A stretch of 9,845 nt of DNA from JBARRS01 sp049644345 (lineage in GTDB: Bacteria; Actinomycetota; Thermoleophilia; Gaiellales; Gaiellaceae), in the NCBI GenBank assembly GCA_049644345.1, contig JBARRS010000138.1, forward strand, positions 1-9,845, in the 5' to 3' direction. The notes under the pieces are model-generated. The model was not told the origin of the DNA, did not search any database, and saw only the letters and a program-made list of their open reading frames with translations. Below are positions 6,796-9,845 of the stretch, piece after piece (the stretch's first letter is position 1; each line of letters starts with the position of its first letter). The translations under genes were made by a program, and so were the position numbers.

Positions 6796-7553
6796 GCCAG
6801 CACCCCGGCCTCACGCAGACGATCGTGCGCCCGCAGACGCAGCTCGCTCTCGAGCCGGGCTGCGCCGACAGCGTCCGGCGCCCAGGCGCGCAGCGCAAGC
6901 GTCGCCTTCTCCGCGAGCTCCGTCACCTCGACCTCGACCTCGCGCTCGTCCCCCGCGACCTCCCTGAGCAGGTCCGCGACCTTCCGCAAATCGGCGTCTA
7001 GCGGAACCTGCATCGTGATCTGAGCGACCTTTTCGCGACTGACGATGGTGGAATTTCGAATCGTATCCGAGGCCAGCTTCTCGTTTGGGATCACGAGCCG
7101 GTCACCCCCGCTGGTCCGGATGAACGTGTACGTGAGACCGATCTCCTCGACCACGCCATCGTCGCCGGCGATCTCGACGCGGTCGCCGAGCCGGACGGGC
7201 TGCGTGATCGCGATCAGAAGCCCGGCGACGAAGTTCCCGATCGTGCGCTGAGAGGCGAACCCGATGATCACGCCGACGATTGCCGAGGAGGCGAGGATCC
7301 CGCCCGCCACGGCACGTACTTCCGGGATCACGAGCAGCGCCGACAGGAAGCCGACGATCACGATCGTCGTCGTGATGCTGCGCCGGAGCACCCGGTAGCG
7401 CGTCACCGCCTGAGGCTGCAGCGGCCGGCGCGCGATTCGCCGGTCGATCAGGCGCGCGACGACAGCCGTGACGAGGAGCACGGCGCCGACGACGACCAGT
7501 CGATGCCAGAACGGCACGCCCGTGTATTCGACGGCATCCGGCGCGCTCCTCAA
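6792..7553 (-). CDS. MscS-family mechanosensitive ion channel (start uncertain)
   Basis: About 253 aa if started at TTG 7553, or 241 aa from GTG 7517. It is a small-conductance channel that opens under membrane tension to release solutes during osmotic downshock. Hydrophobic segments lie at about 19-35, 58-76 and 80-119. The third carries the MscS pore-helix pattern IVGVIIGFASQRTIGNFVAG, followed by the family-typical PVRLGDRVEI, GVVEEIGLTYTFIRT, RLVIPNEKL and IRNST (about 119-169), which form the beta domain, and then a short alpha/beta C-terminus. With three helices it has the size of classical MscS. The reading frame stays open up to 7937, but that extension is Arg/His/Pro/Glu-rich, lies antisense to the glycosyltransferase and lacks a plausible start close by; I reject it. 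No clear ribosome site precedes either candidate start. First gene of the operon with the penicillin-binding protein and moeA. Confidence 0.9.
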   Translation of the reverse strand: MRSAPDAVEYTGVPFWHRLVVVGAVLLVTAVVARLIDRRIARRPLQPQAVTRYRVLRRSITTTIVIVGFLSALLVIPEVRAVAGGILASSAIVGVIIGFASQRTIGNFVAGLLIAITQPVRLGDRVEIAGDDGVVEEIGLTYTFIRTSGGDRLVIPNEKLASDTIRNSTIVSREKVAQITMQVPLDADLRKVADLLREVAGDEREVEVEVTELAEKATLALRAWAPDAVGAARLESELRLRAHDRLREAGVLA

Positions 7554-7564
7554 CAGGAAGCGAC

Positions 7565-7570
7565 TACGAT
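7565..7570 (+). promoter_or_regulatory. Candidate -10 box before the glycosyltransferase gene
   Basis: TACGAT, a TAnnnT-type -10 element, ends 10 bases before the in-frame GTG at 7581, in a GC-rich setting. This would give a nearly leaderless transcript starting around 7577-7581 and would support GTG 7581 over the later ATG 7641. No -35 element is evident. The box lies just upstream of the divergent MscS start, so it also falls in the regulatory gap of that operon. Confidence 0.3.
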
Positions 7571-7580
7571 CACTCGCGCC

Positions 7581-8828
7581 GTGGCCGCGCCTGAACGGGT
7601 TTACGAGCGGAGGCAGGCTCGCCGCGAGTTGCGGATCCGGATGGCGCGCAGCCCTGTGCCCGAGCTCTGGCTCTGGAGCCGCGCGGCGATCTGGATCCTC
7701 GCGCTCTTCGCGTTGGCGATGTTCGTACCGAATCGCAACCCGCTCGCGGTGCTCTGGGACGATCCGGCCAACCACGACCTCGGCGCGATCACGGACGTCT
7801 GGGCGCGCTGGGACAGCGTGTTCTTTCTCCGGATCGCCGAGCATGGTTACGCCACCGTGGCCGGCAAGGCCGCCCCGGCGTTCTACCCCCTCTATCCGGC
7901 GATCGTGGCCGGAGTCGGCCGCACACTCGGTGGGCACTTCGTGCTCGCGGGCGTGCTGGTCTCGCTGGCCGCCTCGGCCGGAGCCTTCCTACTCCTCTAC
8001 CGGATCGCCGAGGCGCGGCTAGGCGCCGACGGCGCGCGGCGTGCCGTTCTCTATCTCGCCGTGTTTCCGACCTCGCTGTTCCTCCAGGCCGTCTACAGCG
8101 AGTCGCTTTTCCTGCTGCTCGCGCTCGCGGCATTCCTGTTCGCCGAGCGGAGCCGCTACGCGGCCTCGGGCGCGGCGGCTGGGCTCGCCCTGCTGTCTCG
8201 GCCGATGGGCGTGGCTCTCTTACCGCCGCTCGCGCTGATCGCCTGGCAAGAGAAGCACCGCCTCCGCTCGCTGGCGGGGCTCGTACTGGCGCCGATCCTC
8301 TTCCTGGTCTATCCACTCTGGCTCTGGCTGGAGGCGCGAGATCCGTGGGCGTTCGTCGGTACCGAGAGGCTCTGGGGCCGCCACCTGAGCCCGTACGGGC
8401 CGCTCGCAGGAATCTGGGGCGGGCTCCGCGCCGGCTGGGCGGGGATCCAGCAGTTCGTGGCCGGCTCCCACGGACACGTCTACTGGCACTCCTCCCACGA
8501 CCCCGATCCGATTCGCGTGGCGGCAACCAACCTCGAGACGCTCGCATTCCTCGTCCTCTTCATCGCGCTCGCGGTCGTCGTCTGGCAGCGGTTCGGCGCG
8601 CCGTACGGGCTGTTCGCGGCACTCTCCCTCGCCCTGCCGCTGAGCACGCCGAGCCGGGCCTGGCCCCTCCTCTCGCTGCCGCGCTTCGGACTGGTCGTGT
8701 TCCCGTTCTTCCTCGCACTCGCGTCTCTCGGCGGGCGCCCTCGGGTCCACACGGCCATCGTCGCCCTGAGCTCGATGCTGCTCGGCGTCTTCGTCATCCA
8801 GTGGGCGCTCTGGCAGTGGGTCGCCTGA
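7581..8828 (+). CDS. PIG-V/GT76-like GT-C membrane mannosyltransferase (start uncertain)
   Basis: A polytopic membrane protein of 415 aa from GTG 7581, or 395 aa from ATG 7641; residue numbers here count from ATG 7641. The family pattern of bacterial PIG-V homologues is clear: ARWDSVFFLRIAEHGY near the first extracellular loop (W57, D58; such an Asp is the catalytic base in GT-C enzymes), FYPLYP (81-86), VFPTSLFLQAVYSESLFL (141-158), GLALLSRPMGVALLPP (181-196) and SLPRFGLVVFPFF near the end (345-357). About eight to ten hydrophobic helices span 13-30, 100-120, 136-167, 176-202, 208-230, 299-316, 320-334, 348-363 and 370-388. Members use polyprenyl-phosphate sugars as donors to glycosylate lipids or proteins on the outer face; the acceptor here is unknown. 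It is divergent from the MscS operon and 58 bases ahead of the CPBP gene, so the two may be co-transcribed. An ATG at 7503 would overlap the MscS N-terminus and adds a non-membrane Arg-rich stretch, so I reject it. Confidence 0.85.
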   Translation: MAAPERVYERRQARRELRIRMARSPVPELWLWSRAAIWILALFALAMFVPNRNPLAVLWDDPANHDLGAITDVWARWDSVFFLRIAEHGYATVAGKAAPAFYPLYPAIVAGVGRTLGGHFVLAGVLVSLAASAGAFLLLYRIAEARLGADGARRAVLYLAVFPTSLFLQAVYSESLFLLLALAAFLFAERSRYAASGAAAGLALLSRPMGVALLPPLALIAWQEKHRLRSLAGLVLAPILFLVYPLWLWLEARDPWAFVGTERLWGRHLSPYGPLAGIWGGLRAGWAGIQQFVAGSHGHVYWHSSHDPDPIRVAATNLETLAFLVLFIALAVVVWQRFGAPYGLFAALSLALPLSTPSRAWPLLSLPRFGLVVFPFFLALASLGGRPRVHTAIVALSSMLLGVFVIQWALWQWVA

Positions 8829-8886
8829 GCGGCCTCGGCCCGATCACCGCCGACGCCAACAGGACGACGGTGCGGGTCCCGGCAGA

Positions 8887-9555
8887 GTGGGCGTAGCCGT
8901 TCGCGGCACCGGCCGGCTGGTCGCGTGGCTGACGCTCGTCGGCGCCGTCGCCCTGCTCGGCTACACCTCCCGCGCCTCGGGGACCAAGCCTGCCCAGGAC
9001 GCTCTCTACCGCTACGCAACAGCCGCCGAGCAGGGGGTCTTCTTCTTGTTCGTGCTCGCAGTCGTCCTCGTGATCGCGACCGGCGTCTCGAAACGTGAGC
9101 TGCTCGCGCTGCGACGCCCGGCCTCGTGGCGGCAGGCGGCCGGGATCGTCCTGGCGGTGCTCATCGTCGTCTACGCGGCCAATGCCGCACTGGACCCGCT
9201 GCTACACGCGGGGCGGGAGCAAGGCCTCGCGCCGAAGCGATGGGAGCCGAGCCATGCGGGAGCGTTCGCCGCCAACTTCGTCGTCTTCGGCCTCTTCGGA
9301 CCCCTGGTCGAGGAGCTGACCTTTCGGGGCGAAGGCTTCGGCCTGCTCGCAGGCCGACTCGGCCGGCCGGCCACCGTAATTGCGGTCGGGCTCGCGTTCG
9401 GCGTCTGGCACGGTCTCGTCGACGCATTGCCGGTCCTGACGGTCTTCGGGATCGGCCTCGCCTACCTTCGCAGCCGCACCGACAGCATCTATCCGGGCAT
9501 GATCCTCCACGCCGCCTTCAACGCCCTCGCGCTCGGGCTTGCCGTGTCCACATAG
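8887..9555 (+). CDS. CPBP-family intramembrane glutamic endopeptidase (Rce1/Abi-type)
   Basis: 222 aa integral membrane protein. Hydrophobic segments lie at about 11-25, 50-66, 84-100, 128-140, 160-173, 180-193 and 203-220. The three CPBP motifs are present in order: EELTFRG (E142, E143, R147), FGVWHG (H175) and HAAFN (H208, N212), so the catalytic site looks intact. Family members cleave prenylated or other membrane proteins, and some act in bacteriocin immunity; the substrate here cannot be read from the sequence. GTG 8887 is the first possible start in this frame downstream of the preceding gene's stop. No strong ribosome site is visible. It follows the glycosyltransferase by 58 bases on the same strand with no terminator-like hairpin between them, so it is probably in the same transcript. 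Confidence 0.92.
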   Translation: MGVAVRGTGRLVAWLTLVGAVALLGYTSRASGTKPAQDALYRYATAAEQGVFFLFVLAVVLVIATGVSKRELLALRRPASWRQAAGIVLAVLIVVYAANAALDPLLHAGREQGLAPKRWEPSHAGAFAANFVVFGLFGPLVEELTFRGEGFGLLAGRLGRPATVIAVGLAFGVWHGLVDALPVLTVFGIGLAYLRSRTDSIYPGMILHAAFNALALGLAVST

Positions 9556-9577
9556 GCAACTATGCTCTGCTCTGGTC

Positions 9578-9737
9578 GTGCGGCGGGCGGGGATCTTCGT
9601 GCTGTTCCTGTGCGTGGCCGGGGACCGCAACCGCCGCGCCGCCTGCGCTCACCGTCGAAGCCACGCCGCAGTAGGGACCGGCACCGCTGTACGTGGTCTT
9701 GGCTGCCTCCGGCGGAGCGACCATCCACATCTACTGA
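9578..9737 (+). pseudogene. Remnant of a secreted PKD-domain protein (frameshift plus in-frame stop)
   Basis: GTG 9578 opens a signal-peptide-like frame, VRRAGIFVLFLCVAG, which then turns into Arg-rich nonsense. One base further along, frame 3 continues sensibly as TATAAPPALTVEATPQ, hits TAG at 9672-9674, and continues in the same frame as GPAPLYVVLAASGGATIHIY before TGA at 9735-9737. Removing one G from the GGGG run at 9620-9623 joins the first two pieces into a good signal peptide with an Ala-X-Ala cleavage region, and reading TAG as a sense codon (for example TCG, Ser) restores the beginning of a PKD-type Ig fold (pattern ATPxSGPAPLxVxLxASG). The piece ends before the rest of a PKD domain. 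I infer a decayed 5' fragment. Sequencing errors could explain the frameshift but hardly both lesions and the truncation. It could also be chance similarity. Confidence 0.45.
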
Positions 9738-9750
9738 CCGGCGCTGTCCG

Positions 9751-9756
9751 TATCGT
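9751..9756 (+). promoter_or_regulatory. Candidate -10 box before the chorismate mutase gene
   Basis: TATCGT ends 8 bases before the GTG start at 9765. The spacing fits a leaderless or nearly leaderless transcript, which is common in Actinobacteria. No Shine-Dalgarno-like sequence lies between the box and the start, in keeping with that reading. No -35 box is evident. Confidence 0.35.
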
Positions 9757-9764
9757 TCCGCGCC

Positions 9765-9845
9765 GTGAGCGAGCACGACGACCCGCTGATCCGCCAGCTT
9801 CGCGAGCAGATCTCCGACGCCGACCGCTCGATCGTCGAGGCGGTC
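9765..9845 (+). CDS. Probable chorismate mutase (AroQ type), N-terminal fragment
   Basis: GTG 9765 opens 27 codons that run off the right edge. The peptide includes DPLIRQLREQISDADRSIVE, which matches the start of the first long helix of AroQ-type chorismate mutases (pattern LRxxIdxiDrxIvxLl), the enzyme that turns chorismate into prephenate for Phe/Tyr synthesis. The Arg in QLREQI is in the position of the conserved active-site Arg of helix 1. It might be a stand-alone mutase of about 90 aa or the N-terminal domain of a fusion, for example with prephenate dehydratase, prephenate dehydrogenase or DAHP synthase; this cannot be decided here. A TATCGT box 8 bases upstream and the absence of a ribosome site suggest a leaderless message. 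Confidence 0.7.
   Translation, partial: MSEHDDPLIRQLREQISDADRSIVEAV

Larger units (their letters stand above)
9556..9764 (+). other. Intergenic stretch between CPBP protease and chorismate mutase genes
   Basis: These 209 bases contain no intact gene that I can support. They hold the PKD-type remnant and two TAnnnT boxes: TATGCT at 9561-9566, ending 11 bases before GTG 9578, and TATCGT at 9751-9756 before the chorismate mutase GTG. I see no strong GC hairpin followed by a T run, so no terminator is called. A short open frame from ATG 9562 (68 codons, Arg/Pro/Ser-rich) overlaps the next gene's start and looks non-coding. Confidence 0.6.

Noticed and set aside
4942..7023. A 693-codon open frame on the plus strand antisense to the penicillin-binding protein gene.
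   Set aside because: It is Arg/Asp/Val/His-rich without domains, helices or a ribosome site, and lies opposite a gene with complete catalytic motifs. Long antisense open frames are expected in DNA this GC-rich.
7554..7937. The 128-codon upstream extension of the MscS reading frame.
   Set aside because: It is a charged, Pro/Arg/His/Glu-rich stretch unlike a membrane channel N-terminus, and it lies antisense to the well-supported WD motif region of the glycosyltransferase.
1..9845. CRISPR arrays, insertion sequences, phage genes, tRNA or rRNA genes, riboswitches, restriction or toxin-antitoxin genes.
   Set aside because: I found no regularly spaced repeats, transposase motifs, terminal inverted repeats or RNA-gene signatures. 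The gaps between genes are too short, apart from 9556-9764, which is described separately.

Overview
The window is very GC-rich (roughly two thirds to 70 % by eye), densely packed, and uses GTG/TTG starts and 4-base stop/start overlaps. Together with a class E-like sortase, a PIG-V-type GT-C glycosyltransferase, a Pro/Thr-tailed class A penicillin-binding protein and a PKD-type fragment, this points to a high-GC actinobacterium. A deep lineage such as Thermoleophilia (Gaiellales/Solirubrobacterales) is my guess from protein style only; no marker gene here proves it.

Layout. On the minus strand at the left edge lies a two-component pair: an OmpR/PhoB-type response regulator (796-101) followed, with an ATGA overlap, by the first 34 codons of its probable sensor kinase (104 to beyond position 1). 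Divergent from it, on the plus strand, are a membrane-anchored M28-peptidase-like protein (850-2739) and, overlapping its stop codon, a sortase (2736-3437). The sortase runs head-on into a minus-strand operon read from right to left: MscS-type mechanosensitive channel (about 7553-6792), bifunctional peptidoglycan synthase (6795-4615) and MoeA (4608-3415). Divergent from that operon, on the plus strand, are a PIG-V/GT76-like membrane glycosyltransferase (about 7581 or 7641 to 8828) and a CPBP-family intramembrane protease (8887-9555). The next 209 bases hold what looks like a broken signal-peptide + PKD-domain fragment (9578-9737). The window ends in the first 27 codons of a probable chorismate mutase (9765 onward).

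Functionally most of the window concerns the cell envelope: peptidoglycan polymerisation and cross-linking, covalent surface-protein attachment, turgor release, lipid-linked sugar transfer, and two membrane proteases or protease-like proteins. MoeA (molybdenum cofactor) and chorismate mutase (aromatic amino acids) are metabolic outsiders.

I see no CRISPR array, IS element, phage gene, tRNA or rRNA, and no clearly new multi-gene system. The observations most worth a second look are the altered metal-site residues of the M28-like protein, the decayed PKD fragment, the recurring TAnnnT boxes 8-11 bases before start codons, and the close coupling of MscS, penicillin-binding protein and MoeA. All start sites, promoters and family calls were made by reading, without database searches.
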